Source: Streptomyces sp. MMG1121 (GTDB lineage: Bacteria; Actinomycetota; Actinomycetes; Streptomycetales; Streptomycetaceae). Taken from it: DNA of 16,962 bases. How positions within the stretch are numbered: the stretch's first letter is position 1; each line of letters begins with the position of its first letter. Below, piece after piece: positions 6,763-14,218 of this stretch. Both the position numbers and the translations under genes were made by a program. Below the pieces are notes generated by a model, which did no database searches, was not told the origin of the DNA, and worked only from the letters and a program-made list of their open reading frames with translations. The stretch covers positions 1 through 16,962 of the forward strand of contig NZ_LGDV01000252.1 in the NCBI RefSeq assembly GCF_001280015.1, read 5' to 3'.

Positions 6763-7572
6763 TCATGCCTGGCCGTATGCCATCAGGGCCGCATGCGGCA
6801 ACACCAATACGGCGCCCGGATCAGTGAACTCGGCGCACAGCGACTCGAAGTGGTCTTTGATCTCGGCGATGACCATCGGGGTCTGACTCGTCACGATCTG
6901 CCCGATCGTCGCCACTCCGGCGGCTGGTCCGCTCCACCACTCCTCCAGAGTCGTCCGATGGTCCCAGACCAAGGTGTCGCAGACGACGTCCAGCAGGCCC
7001 GCGTCGCCCAGCAAGGCGGCCATGCCCTGTTCAGTGCGTGGAAAGTCCTCGTCTGGAGCAAGAGCCGGCAGATGAGCCGGACGACTGACACCAGCTGCCT
7101 GGACAGCCCTGCCCAGCAGGGCCTGTCCGGCGGCCGCGGGTACCGCCCAGATGGTGACGGCTATCCGTCCGCCGGGGCGCGTCACGCGGCGCAGTTCCCT
7201 CAGGGCTTCCCGGGGCCGTCCTACGTGGTTGAGAACGAAGTTGCCGACCACGGCATCGAACTCGTGGTCAGCGAAGGGCAGGTGGGGCAGAGCAGCAAGC
7301 CGCACGTCAGCTTCCGGGGCTGCCTGCGCGGCACGGGCGACCATGCCCGGTTCGGCATCCACCGCGGCCACCTTCGCACCCCGCTCACACGCAGCTGCGG
7401 CGATACTGCCCGTGCCTGTCCCCACATCGAGGACCCGTGCACCCTCCCGAACCTCGGCAGCATCCAGAAGCCGAGGCACCGGATACGCGCAGAGTTTGGC
7501 GAAACTCGCAGCATAGGCATCGGCCTGCCCCGACCACGCCCGCCGCTCGGACTCATCAAACGCTGTCCGCAC
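6763..7572 (-). CDS. Class I SAM-dependent methyltransferase (Methyltransf_11/25 type)
   Basis: A 269-residue protein with a Rossmann-fold methyltransferase core: motif I ARVLDVGTGTGSIAAA (about residues 45-60), acidic post-I strand VAAVDAEPGMV, motif II FADHEFDAVVGNFVLNHVG, and motif III LRRVTRPGGRIAVTIW. The C-terminal half (EEWWSGPAAGVATIGQIV) resembles the cap of small-molecule methyltransferases. The GTG start at 7572 is preferred because GAGGGG lies about 7 nt upstream. The frame stays open for 98 more codons, but those begin inside an IS256 fragment and should not be annotated as part of the enzyme. The substrate is unknown; the family includes ubiquinone/UbiE-like and natural-product enzymes. 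Confidence 0.8.
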   Translation of the reverse strand: MRTAFDESERRAWSGQADAYAASFAKLCAYPVPRLLDAAEVREGARVLDVGTGTGSIAAAACERGAKVAAVDAEPGMVARAAQAAPEADVRLAALPHLPFADHEFDAVVGNFVLNHVGRPREALRELRRVTRPGGRIAVTIWAVPAAAGQALLGRAVQAAGVSRPAHLPALAPDEDFPRTEQGMAALLGDAGLLDVVCDTLVWDHRTTLEEWWSGPAAGVATIGQIVTSQTPMVIAEIKDHFESLCAEFTDPGAVLVLPHAALMAYGQA

Positions 7573-7746
7573 TACCCGTCCCCTCGCTTGAGCAACCACC
7601 ACCGCGACAACATGGCAGGTCCTGACGCTAACCCATACCTGATCAACGGCGGCCAGGGTCAGGTACAGGCTTTCGGCATCGATCATCGGGCGTTCGAAAC
7701 CCGGCTGTGCTCCGTCAGATTTTTGGCGTTGTAGAGGGCGTAGGTC

Positions 7747-7866
7747 TCCCGCGGACATGAGCGTGTCGGCGAACGCTTTGACCATCGCGCGCAGCAGGTC
7801 GGGACTCGCCGCGGCGAGGTTGTCTTCGGCGGAGGCGTGCAGGGACACATTGCCGGGTGCGGTCAT
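7747..7866 (-). pseudogene. IS256-family (mutator) transposase, N-terminal fragment
   Basis: The first 40 codons read MTAPGNVSLHASAEDNL then AAASPDLLRAMVKAFADT and LMSA. The SPDLLRxMVKxFADxLMSA block is the hallmark N-terminus of actinobacterial IS256-type transposases, which normally continue EADAxCGAxYG. Here the match stops abruptly after LMSA and unrelated sequence follows in frame into the methyltransferase. A GAAAGAG ribosome binding site precedes the ATG. About 60-70 bp upstream may still belong to the element's end, but no inverted repeat partner was found. It is not functional. Confidence 0.7.
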
Positions 7867-8268
7867 CGTGCTGATCTCTTTCGTGTCTCGACATCTCGAA
7901 GATCAGCCGGTGGCCGTTCTTGTAACCGGGTACGCACTCCGACGCCGGGGCAAACGCCCGGATCAGGCGGGAGCCCGTACACCACTCCTCAGGACGCAAC
8001 CGCCCGGCCCGCTGGGGCGTAATCAGGCACAGGAGGGAACAGGCAGGGCAGCTCGGTAGTTTCGCTGGTGCCGAAGTGATGCCCCGGCAGGATGACCACG
8101 CGTTCCTGCGTAGCCGTCGGATGAACGGCAGCGGTTGCCCGGTTCCGGGCACCAGTCCGCAGACCCTCGTCGGGTAGCGACCAACTCTGCAGCCCTGCTG
8201 GCGAATTGGTGTGGGAAACTATGGTGATCCGCAACACTGCCCGGTCAAATGGCGCGACGGAGTCTGTG
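7867..8268. other. Intergenic stretch with no confident gene
   Basis: About 400 bp between the IS256 fragment and the DUF574 methyltransferase. The left part (to about 7935) is probably the non-coding end of the IS256 element. The remainder shows no protein family signature on either strand. The promoter of the DUF574 gene must lie here or just to the left; no convincing -35/-10 pair was identified. Confidence 0.4.
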
Positions 8269-9057
8269 ATGACGCTCGGCACCCCCCACCCTCCGCAGAT
8301 CGATACCAGCAAGGCGCATCCGGCGAGGGTGTACGACTGGCTGTTGGGCGGCAAGGACAACTACCGCGTAGACGAAGCGGTGGGGGAGAAGCTGCCAGCC
8401 GAGGCCCGCGACGCGGCCCGTCAGAACCGCCAGTTCATGCACCGGGCGGCCGCGTGGCTCGCCGGGCAGGGCATCGACCAGTTCCTCGACATCGGCACGG
8501 GCATTCCTACTGAGCCGAACCTGCACCAGATCGTCCAACGTGTCGTAGCGTCCGCGAAGATCGTCTACACCGACAACGACCCGATCGTGCTGCGGCACGC
8601 ACAGGCGCTGCTGGTGAGCCGTCCCGAAGGCGTCACCGACTACATCGAGGCCGATGTGCGTCGGCCGGGAGAGATCCTTGAGCACGCCCGGCGCGTCCTC
8701 GACTTCGAGCGCCCCATCGCGTTGTCCTTGATCGCACTCCTGCCTTTCGTCCCGGACGACCACGACCCGCGCGGCATCGTCCGTGACCTGCTCTCCGTGT
8801 TGCCGTCGGGCAGCTACCTCGTGCTGTCCCACGGTGCGTCCGACCTCATCCCAGAACTGGCGGAACAGGTTACTTCCGAGTACACCAAGGGCGGCATGAG
8901 TCTCAGTTTCCGCACCCGACCGGAGGTCAGCCGCTTTTTCGAGGGTCTGGAACTGGTCGGTCCCGGCCTGGTGACGGCCCCGGAGTGGTACAGGACGCCT
9001 CCGGCACCTTCGCCCGAGGACAGCGGCATCTACGCGGGGGTGGCCCACATCCCCTGA
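8269..9057 (+). CDS. DUF574 SAM-dependent methyltransferase (Methyltransf_19)
   Basis: A 262-residue protein of a family abundant in Streptomyces. Signature blocks are ARVYDWLLGGKDNYRVD (residues 19-35), FLDIGTGIPTEPNLH (72-86, the SAM-binding loop), VYTDNDPIVLRHA (99-111) and YIEADVRRPGEIL (125-137). The GGKDNY motif near the N-terminus is diagnostic. The ATG at 8269 is chosen because GGAG lies six bases upstream and family members begin shortly before the ARVYDWLLGG block; starts at 8206 or 8221 in the same frame are possible but have weaker sites. The biological substrate of the family is not established. The gene stands alone on the plus strand and converges on the endonuclease VII-domain gene. 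Confidence 0.88.
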   Translation: MTLGTPHPPQIDTSKAHPARVYDWLLGGKDNYRVDEAVGEKLPAEARDAARQNRQFMHRAAAWLAGQGIDQFLDIGTGIPTEPNLHQIVQRVVASAKIVYTDNDPIVLRHAQALLVSRPEGVTDYIEADVRRPGEILEHARRVLDFERPIALSLIALLPFVPDDHDPRGIVRDLLSVLPSGSYLVLSHGASDLIPELAEQVTSEYTKGGMSLSFRTRPEVSRFFEGLELVGPGLVTAPEWYRTPPAPSPEDSGIYAGVAHIP

Positions 9058-9091
9058 TGACGCCCTGGCCACACGGTTGGGCGGCTCTGGT

Positions 9092-9111
9092 GAAGCCACG
9101 CAGGCGGCTTC
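9092..9111. terminator. Possible hairpin terminator between convergent genes
   Basis: GAAGCC and GGCTTC form a perfect 6-bp stem around an 8-nt loop, 35 bp past the DUF574 stop, in the gap shared with the convergent endonuclease gene. There is no T-tract, so the call depends on position and symmetry only. Confidence 0.3.
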
Positions 9112-9244
9112 GCGTTCGCCGAAGTGCTCGCCGCCCAGGGACGCACCCTTGCTGCGCACAACCTCGCTGGGGCTTGTGGGGTGACCGTGGCGGGGGTCAG
9201 CAGCTGCGAGGTGACGTTGGGGTGTCAGGTCTCCCGGCGCCCGC

Positions 9245-10591
9245 TCAAAACAGTTCCAGGTCCTCGCCGCTGGTGTCCGCGATGACTGGCCGGAACTGGG
9301 CAGGGAGGCCGTCCAGGCGGTCAGGACCGGCCGCGGCGGACACGGCAGGGGCCGTCTCGGCCAACCAGGCGCGAAACCGCTCGGCGGCTTCGCGGTAGGG
9401 GACTCGCGCCAGGACACGGTGCTCGCCGGAGGGGCAGAAGTCGACGGCGACGGTAAGCAGGCAGGAACGGGGCGCGTTCTGACTGCCGGTCCAGGAGACG
9501 CGCAGGACACCGCAGGGTTTGCGTCCGCGGGGGGCGGGGTGGGTCGGGCGCAGCGATCGGCAGGCTATGTGGGCGGTCCATGCGGCGAGGTGTGGCAGGG
9601 GCAGGGTGGTGCGTGCGCGGCAGCCGGGGCAGCGGTGCCAGTGGCGAAGCCAGTGGTCGGTGTCGGTGTGGAAGAGGCGTGTGTAGCGGTTCGCCACGCG
9701 GATGTCGTTGCTGTACAGGTGGTCGGGACGTTCCTGTGTGTTGCAGGACTGGCAGACGGGGGCGCGGACGTAGCCGTGTTCGTGGCAGTGGTCGAGCACG
9801 GTGGCGGGCGCGGTGCGGCAGACGGCGCACGCCCACCCGGCCACCCTGCGGGAGGTGCCGGGCTTCCTGCTGAGCACCGAGTACAACTGGCCTTCCAGCT
9901 CTCGGCCGTACGGGCGCAGTGGGGGAGTCGGGCCCTCGGGGCTCGTCGTCTGCCGACCGCCGGCGTCTCGGGCCCGCCGGGGGTGGGACGGCGGCTCGGT
10001 GACTGCTGCGCCTGCCCGGCGGGTCCGCTCGGCCTGCACCCACTGCGTCTCGGCGTGCTCGGCCGCGTCCAGCAGCCTGACCACAGCGCGCGGCAGCCAC
10101 CACGTGCGCTGCGCCCCGTCGCGGGCCTGCTCCACGAGCACCTGTCGCCAGTCGATCCCGGCCAGATGGTACGGTCGGCCGGCTTCACGTCGCGCTGCCC
10201 GCTCGGGGCCGCCCAACTCCTGCAGCAGGTCCCGTGTGATGCGCCGATGCCAACGCAGTCGCGTTTCCTCGTTGCACTCCTTGCTCGGCGCCCCACGAAA
10301 CGGACCGACGCGGACCAGGTCCTGCCGATCCATCCCCACCGCGTTCAGTTCCGCGGCCGCCCGGCGCACCTCAAACTCCGAAACGCTCCACTGACCGCCG
10401 CTCGCCCTCACCGTCGCCACCACATGGCCACCGAGCAGGACGTACCCCACCCGGGCATGGGCAGGAGAGCCGGTGAATGCCCCAGAAGCCGTCGGCACAG
10501 CACTGTCGGCCGTCAGATCGACCCACAGAGCATCCGCGGCACCCAGGGTGATCAGGCCGTCCGTGCGACCGGGCATGACACGCTCTGACAT
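9245..10591 (-). CDS. Endonuclease VII-domain (HNH/treble-clef) protein
   Basis: A 448-residue protein. Residues 255-284 carry the recombination endonuclease VII signature: C255AVC258, then LDHCHEHGYVRAPVC with D267-H268-C269-H270, ending C280-x2-C283-N284. This matches the four-cysteine zinc site and the DHCH catalytic strand of the T4 gp49 fold. A further CPGC pair (C321, C324) follows. The first 240 residues have no recognised domain but contain a Trp- and Arg-rich helical stretch (WRQVLVEQARDGAQRTWW). The C-terminus includes VAVDFCPSGEHRV. Phage T4 endonuclease VII resolves branched DNA; chromosomal actinomycete homologues are mostly uncharacterised. The ATG at 10591 gives the longest frame; ATG at codon 6 is an alternative. 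Either a nicking/structure-specific nuclease or a defence component is possible. Confidence 0.7.
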   Translation of the reverse strand: MSERVMPGRTDGLITLGAADALWVDLTADSAVPTASGAFTGSPAHARVGYVLLGGHVVATVRASGGQWSVSEFEVRRAAAELNAVGMDRQDLVRVGPFRGAPSKECNEETRLRWHRRITRDLLQELGGPERAARREAGRPYHLAGIDWRQVLVEQARDGAQRTWWLPRAVVRLLDAAEHAETQWVQAERTRRAGAAVTEPPSHPRRARDAGGRQTTSPEGPTPPLRPYGRELEGQLYSVLSRKPGTSRRVAGWACAVCRTAPATVLDHCHEHGYVRAPVCQSCNTQERPDHLYSNDIRVANRYTRLFHTDTDHWLRHWHRCPGCRARTTLPLPHLAAWTAHIACRSLRPTHPAPRGRKPCGVLRVSWTGSQNAPRSCLLTVAVDFCPSGEHRVLARVPYREAAERFRAWLAETAPAVSAAAGPDRLDGLPAQFRPVIADTSGEDLELF

Positions 10592-10841
10592 ACCGACAGG
10601 CTAACGGCCTGCAACGCGGCAACGGGTCTCCAAGCGCCTCGGTCACCCGGGCACGCCGCCCACGCCGCATCCGCCCGCCCGCAACTCTTTGTTCCTGAGG
10701 AGCTGGTTCGTCAGCACATCCCGTGCCGGCAGCCTCACCACCAGAACGCCGAGAATCGGGCAAGTCTCCCTCCCACATCAGCGGTCCCCGAGCCCAGACG
10801 AATTGAGCAGCAGGGTCGCAACTCCAGGCTGATCACGCTCA
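10592..10841. other. Gap upstream of the endonuclease gene
   Basis: 250 bp between the endonuclease VII-domain gene and the IS3-family remnant. No protein family signature was recognised on either strand. It should contain the promoter of the endonuclease gene (minus strand), but none stands out. Confidence 0.35.
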
Positions 10842-11565
10842 ATGGCGTTGCAAGCAATTCGTGGCCTTGTCGGTGAAGTAGCTGAGACGGACCCGGCCGT
10901 CGCGGTCAGGGTGATCAGCAGCTGCAGGGCCGAGGAGGGTATTCCGTACCGCACGGCCTGCCGGGCGCTGGGGGTGTCCGAATCGGGGTGTTACAAGTGG
11001 CGCGACCGTGAGCCGACCACGCGTGAGGTGCGTCGGCAGCAGCTGGCCGAGGAGATCGAGGAGATCTTCCACAGCTCGGTCGGCAAGATCGAAACCGGCG
11101 AGGGCAAGCTGTACTTGGCGACGGTCATCGACCTGTTCTTGCCGGCTGCTCGGCTATGTGATGGCCGCCCGGCACGACGCTGACCTGGTCGCCGCGTCCC
11201 TGAACATGGCCGCGGCCACCCGCTGCGGCGACGTACGCGGCATGATCATGCACACGGACAGGGGCAGCGAGTACTGCTCGCGGCGCTTCAGGCGGGCCTG
11301 CTGCAAGCTCGGCATGGTGCAGTCCATGGGCAGAGTTGGATCTTGTTTCGGCAGCGCCGTGAGCGAGGCGTTCAGCAGCGTCCGCACAGTGGATTACGTG
11401 CACCGGCATACCTTCCGCACCCGCACCGAGGCCCGCATCAGGATCGCCACCTGGATCACCGACTTCTACAACGCCAGGCGGCTACACACCATGTGCGGGT
11501 TCAAGAGCCCAATCGACTACGAACGTGACTACCGAACCACCCTCGCCGAGGAACTGGCCGCATAG
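10842..11565 (+). pseudogene. IS3-family transposase (orfB), internally deleted and frameshifted
   Basis: The N-terminal part reads IRGLVGEVAETDPAVAVRV, RTACRALGVSESGCYKWRD and REVRRQQLAEEIEEIFHSS, the normal OrfB lead-in. The expected TYGSPR and first catalytic Asp region (around GDMTEI) are missing. The chain jumps directly to IETGEGKLYLATVIDLF, a loss of roughly 75 codons near 11070-11095. A frameshift at about 11138-11150 then moves the frame to RLLGYVMAARHDADLV. After it come HTDRGSEYCSRRF (second catalytic Asp), GSAVSEAFSS (catalytic Glu) and TWITDFYNARRLHTMCGF. The first DDE residue is gone, so the enzyme is dead. It differs clearly from the IS3 remnant at 6045-6501, so two elements arrived independently. 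Confidence 0.85.
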
Positions 11566-11839
11566 ATCGTCTCTATGCTGCGAGGGAGCAGACAGGTAGG
11601 GGGAGTTCGTCCGCGACGACGTCGACCACGTCGATGAATCCGGCACCGTCCGGGCATCCACGGGCGCCTGCCCAGTCCGCGTCTCTCCCCCTTCGGTTGC
11701 GGGGTTGATCCGCCGCGCGGATGACCACACGTGCGCCGAACGGGCGTACGCAGCGCGCCGTACGCGAGCGCGCTTCGGCGGGTGTCGAAGCTGGGGCCGT
11801 TCCTCCCCAACGCCCCCTCACCAGAAGGTGCACGCCCCG

Positions 11840-12832
11840 ATGCGCCGATTCCTCAAGGCCGCAGCCACCACCCTGGCCACGGCGGCCTGCCTGACCGCCA
11901 CCGTCCCCGCCGCTTTCGCCGCAGCTTCCACGCAGCGACATGCTGCTGCGGCCCCGACCGCACGGCCGGGCACCCCGCTCATCGACCTGGGGGCAGCCAA
12001 ATTCGGCCTGGCCCTGGTCGCTTCGGCAACGGACCCCGACCGCTCCCCGGCCGGAGCCAACGACTTCACCTGCAAGCCGACCGCTGCCCACCCCTACCCG
12101 GTCGTCCTGGTCCACGGCACCTTCGAGAACGCCTACGACAACTGGAGCGGACTCGCCCCGGTCCTGAAGAACGCCGGCTACTGCGTCTTCGCCCTCAACT
12201 ACGGCGAGACCAAACCCCACGCCCTGATGAAAGCGGTCGGCCCCGTACCCGACTCCGCCAGGCAGCTCGCCGCCTACGTCGACACGGTGCGCGCCGCCAC
12301 CGGCGCAGCGAAGGTCGACCTGGTGGGCCACTCCCAGGGCGGCGGACTCATGCCCCAGTGGTACCTGCGCTTCGACGGCGGCGCCAAGAAGGTCCACCAA
12401 CTGGTCGGCATCAACCCCAGCAGCCACGGCACTACCCTGTTCGGCCTGGTCCACGTCGCCGACGCCGTACTGGACGTCGCCGGGCACGCCGGCAAACCGC
12501 TCGGTCTGGACAGCCCCGCAGCCAAGGACCAGACGATCGGCTCCCCGGTCCTCCAGCAGCTCTACGCCAAGGGCGACACCGAACCCGGCGTCACCTACAC
12601 CAACATCATCACCAAGACCGACGAGGTCGTCACCCCGTACAACAACCAGTACCTCACCGCCGGACCCGGCAGCACCGTGCACAACATCCTCCTGCAGAAC
12701 GTCTGCCCGCTGGACCTCTCCGGCCACCTGGGCAGCTCCTGGGACCCGGACGTGTACCAACTGGTCCTCAACGCCCTCGCCCCCGCCCACGCCGAACCGG
12801 TGCGCTGTGCCCTCGTACCGGTCCCGGTGTAA
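11840..12832 (+). CDS. Secreted alpha/beta-hydrolase lipase (actinomycete GHSQGG type)
   Basis: A 330-residue exported lipase/esterase. It begins MRRFLKAAATTLATAACLTA, a Sec signal peptide with a basic start, hydrophobic core and an AFAA cleavage region near residue 28. The oxyanion-hole strand is YPVVLVHGTFENAYDNW. The nucleophile elbow is VGHSQGGG (Ser165), and likely acid and base are Asp261 (TKTDEVVTPY) and His296 (LSGHLGSSWD). Cys residues near 78/115 and later pairs fit the disulphides of this family. The start has AGAAGG upstream; a GTG four codons earlier and a longer in-frame extension are less likely. It should act outside the cell on acylglycerols or other esters. It stands alone, between a dead transposase and a repeat-rich gap. 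Confidence 0.9.
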   Translation: MRRFLKAAATTLATAACLTATVPAAFAAASTQRHAAAAPTARPGTPLIDLGAAKFGLALVASATDPDRSPAGANDFTCKPTAAHPYPVVLVHGTFENAYDNWSGLAPVLKNAGYCVFALNYGETKPHALMKAVGPVPDSARQLAAYVDTVRAATGAAKVDLVGHSQGGGLMPQWYLRFDGGAKKVHQLVGINPSSHGTTLFGLVHVADAVLDVAGHAGKPLGLDSPAAKDQTIGSPVLQQLYAKGDTEPGVTYTNIITKTDEVVTPYNNQYLTAGPGSTVHNILLQNVCPLDLSGHLGSSWDPDVYQLVLNALAPAHAEPVRCALVPVPV

Positions 12833-12980
12833 CACGGAGCGAACGAAAGGCGCCCAAGGCACTCCAGCGGTACTGCACGTCCTGCACATGACGGCCTCTA
12901 CCGAACACCACCAGTGGCGCAAGGTGCATTCGGGTACCTCCGCTTCTCAACGCCCCACCACCATCTGACTTGGCTCAAAG

Positions 12981-13042
12981 GGCGCAAGCCCCACGTGGCC
13001 CGCGAGGTCTTCCACCTGGTCGGGCCACGTAGGGTTTGCGCC
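12981..13042. repeat. Large inverted repeat with 22-bp arms
   Basis: Left arm 12981-13002 (starting GGCGCAAGCCCC) and right arm 13021-13042 (ending GGGTTTGCGCC) are complementary at 20 of 22 positions. The inner ten (ACGTGGCCCG) are perfect. The 18-nt loop contains a further AGGT/ACCT pairing. The predicted RNA or cruciform would be very stable. Confidence 0.8.
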
Positions 13043-13082
13043 AACTTGAAGTTGCAGGTCAAGGGACTGATGTGACCGGTTC
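13040..13082 (-). repeat. 43-bp repeat, copy A
   Basis: On the minus strand this reads GAACCGGTCACATCAG, then TCCCTTGACCTGCAAC and TTCAAGTTGGC. It matches copy B (14326-14368, plus strand) at 36 of 43 positions. Its core CAACTTCAAGTTG is itself a 13-bp palindrome. It directly joins the large hairpin. Confidence 0.7.
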
Positions 13083-13192
13083 TCGGGGTGCTCACGCTGG
13101 TCGCGGGCGGCAGCCTGCGGAGAAGATCGTCCGTCAGCACAGCCAATTCGTTCCTTCTCGCGGCGGGCAGGTGGCCTTCTGCCAACCGGTGC

Positions 13193-13573
13193 ATGGATCC
13201 TGAACTGCTGGAACAGATCACCGCGCGGCGTGCGGAACTGGACGAGCTTGAAGAACAGCTGGTCAAGCAGTTGGCGGAGGTGTGGGACGAGCGGGACGAA
13301 CTCGCCTCCGCGGAACGAGTCTTTGGGCGGGTGAGTGAGCAACTCGCCGATGAGGAAGCCTCGGTCGCTCCGGCGCCGGGGCAGGTGAAGGGCTGGCCGG
13401 TAAGGACCGGCCCTCCTCTGGGCCGGAGCCCGGGATCTGGGTGCCATCGAGTCGCGCTGCCGGTTCCTGCGGCACTGTCCGCCCGTCAGCGCGATGACAG
13501 GAGCCTGGTCGGTACAGGCCCAAGACCACCAGCTCTAACGCAATGTGGTATGTCTGCTACTTTGCGTGCATGA
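13193..13573 (+). pseudogene. N-terminal part of a small coiled-coil protein, tail replaced
   Basis: The frame starts MDPELLEQITARRAELDELE, continues as a charged heptad-rich coiled coil (KQLAEVWDERDELASAERVF), then reads EQLADEEASVAPAPGQV. From memory this is the N-terminus of a small protein often seen near transposases in Streptomyces, whose normal C-terminal half is a winged-helix-like domain. After about residue 66 the chain turns into a low-complexity Pro/Arg sequence unlike that family, and a hairpin sits at the break (13395-13412). I take it as a truncated relic. No function is known for the intact protein. Confidence 0.5.
13395..13412. terminator. Perfect 7-bp hairpin at the break of the relic
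   Basis: GGCCGGT and ACCGGCC pair perfectly around an AAGG loop and are followed by CTCCTCT on the plus strand. The structure resembles a terminator with a weak pyrimidine tail, and it sits where similarity of the coiled-coil relic ends. It may instead mark the edge of an inserted or recombined segment. Confidence 0.4.
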
Positions 13574-13923
13574 CTTTCGAACCAACGCGTCGCCAGGCGC
13601 TCCGGGTCACGCTCGGCGGCCTCGCCGCGTCATGCCTCGTAGGACACGGGTGGCCCGCAGCCGCCGCCCCCAGCCGCAAGAAGGGCCGCCCGGAGTACCA
13701 GGCCCGTTACCGCGAGCTGTTCAATGCCTGCAGTAACGACCTGGACAAGAAGGTATTGGTCGGACAGCAGCTACTCGACAACTACGAGCGCGACGCGCAC
13801 ACCTATCACGTACCCGACCGCGCTGCCGTGGTGCGTATGCAGGCCGCACTCGTACGTCAACGCCACGCCCGCCGGATCGCCGCGAGCTCCCGACCCGCAG
13901 AACGGCGAGAGTTCACTTCCTGA
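13570..13923 (+). CDS. Small exported protein with Tat-like signal, unknown function
   Basis: A 117-residue protein. The N-terminus MTFEPTRRQALRVTLGGL then AASCLVGHGWPAAAAPS has a twin-arginine motif (TRRQALR), a hydrophobic segment and an Ala-rich cleavage region. Cys near residue 25 lies in LAASC, which might act as a weak lipobox. The mature part is basic and helical (EYQARYRELFNACSNDLD, then QLLDNYERDAHTYHV). I do not recognise the family. No strong ribosome binding site precedes 13570; an ATG nine codons upstream is possible. Its 3' end overlaps that of the ferredoxin gene by 11 bp on the opposite strand. Confidence 0.55.
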   Translation: MTFEPTRRQALRVTLGGLAASCLVGHGWPAAAAPSRKKGRPEYQARYRELFNACSNDLDKKVLVGQQLLDNYERDAHTYHVPDRAAVVRMQAALVRQRHARRIAASSRPAERREFTS

Positions 13924-14218
13924 AGTGGCTGGGGTAGTCGTTGGCGGCCGCCTTGCGCCGGAGCTCGGCGTCGTCGGGGTGGAGGCTCAAGGATCGGTTG
14001 ATCAGGACTTCCTCGGTCTCCACCCTGTCCGGATCCGTCAAGCAGGCTTCCACCGGGCACACGGCCTGGCACGCGAGATGATCGAAGAAGCCCACGCACT
14101 CCGAGCAAACGTCGGGGTTGATCACGTAGATCTGGTCACCCTCCTTGATCGCCTCGTTCGGGCACTCGGGCTCACAGGCACCGCAGTTGATGCAGTCTTC
14201 AGTGATCTTGATGGCCAT
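13913..14218 (-). CDS. YfhL-like 2x[4Fe-4S] ferredoxin
   Basis: A 101-residue dicluster ferredoxin. Cluster motif one is C9-x2-C12-x2-C15-x3-C19-P (CINCGACEPECP). Cluster motif two is C38-x2-C41-x8-C50-x3-C54-P (CSECVGFFDHLACQAVCP), with the eight-residue insertion typical of the YfhL/FdxN-type group. The NEAIKEGDQIYVINPDVC linker and the VETEEVLINRSLSLH tail also fit. It should carry electrons in the cytoplasm at low potential; the partner is not in the window. A gene for its donor or acceptor is not adjacent, and the P450 lies over 8 kb away. The start has AGGAG nine bases upstream. The C-terminus extends about 15 residues beyond E. coli YfhL. Confidence 0.9.
   Translation of the reverse strand: MAIKITEDCINCGACEPECPNEAIKEGDQIYVINPDVCSECVGFFDHLACQAVCPVEACLTDPDRVETEEVLINRSLSLHPDDAELRRKAAANDYPSHFRK

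Larger units (their letters stand above)
12833..13192. other. Non-coding stretch with hairpin and repeat copy A
   Basis: 360 bp downstream of the lipase without a credible gene. It holds the 62-bp hairpin at 12981-13042 and copy A of the 43-bp repeat at 13040-13082. The hairpin lies 150 bp beyond the lipase stop, so it could end lipase transcripts, but its size and attachment to the repeat suggest it belongs to a mobile or repeated element. Confidence 0.5.

Noticed and set aside
7686..7702. A tRNA-like T-arm on the minus strand (CGGGTTTCGAACGCCCG)
   Set aside because: The 5-bp stem and TTCGAAC loop fit a T-arm, but no matching acceptor, D-arm or anticodon arm is found upstream and no CCA end follows, so it is not a tRNA. 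An attachment-site relic cannot be shown.
8269..10591. A classical restriction-modification system
   Set aside because: The genes converge rather than form an operon, DUF574 is not a known DNA methylase family, and no DNA-methylase catalytic motif such as NPPY or PCQ was seen.
11573..12922. A 449-codon minus-strand frame opposite the lipase
   Set aside because: It is a mirror of a clear secreted lipase. Its final 60 codons lie in non-coding DNA and read plausibly, but no family could be named.
13430..13540. A plus-strand stretch encoding AIESRCRFLRHCPPVSAM
   Set aside because: It is a short open frame without a start codon or a recognised family. It could be another gene tail, but it cannot be supported.
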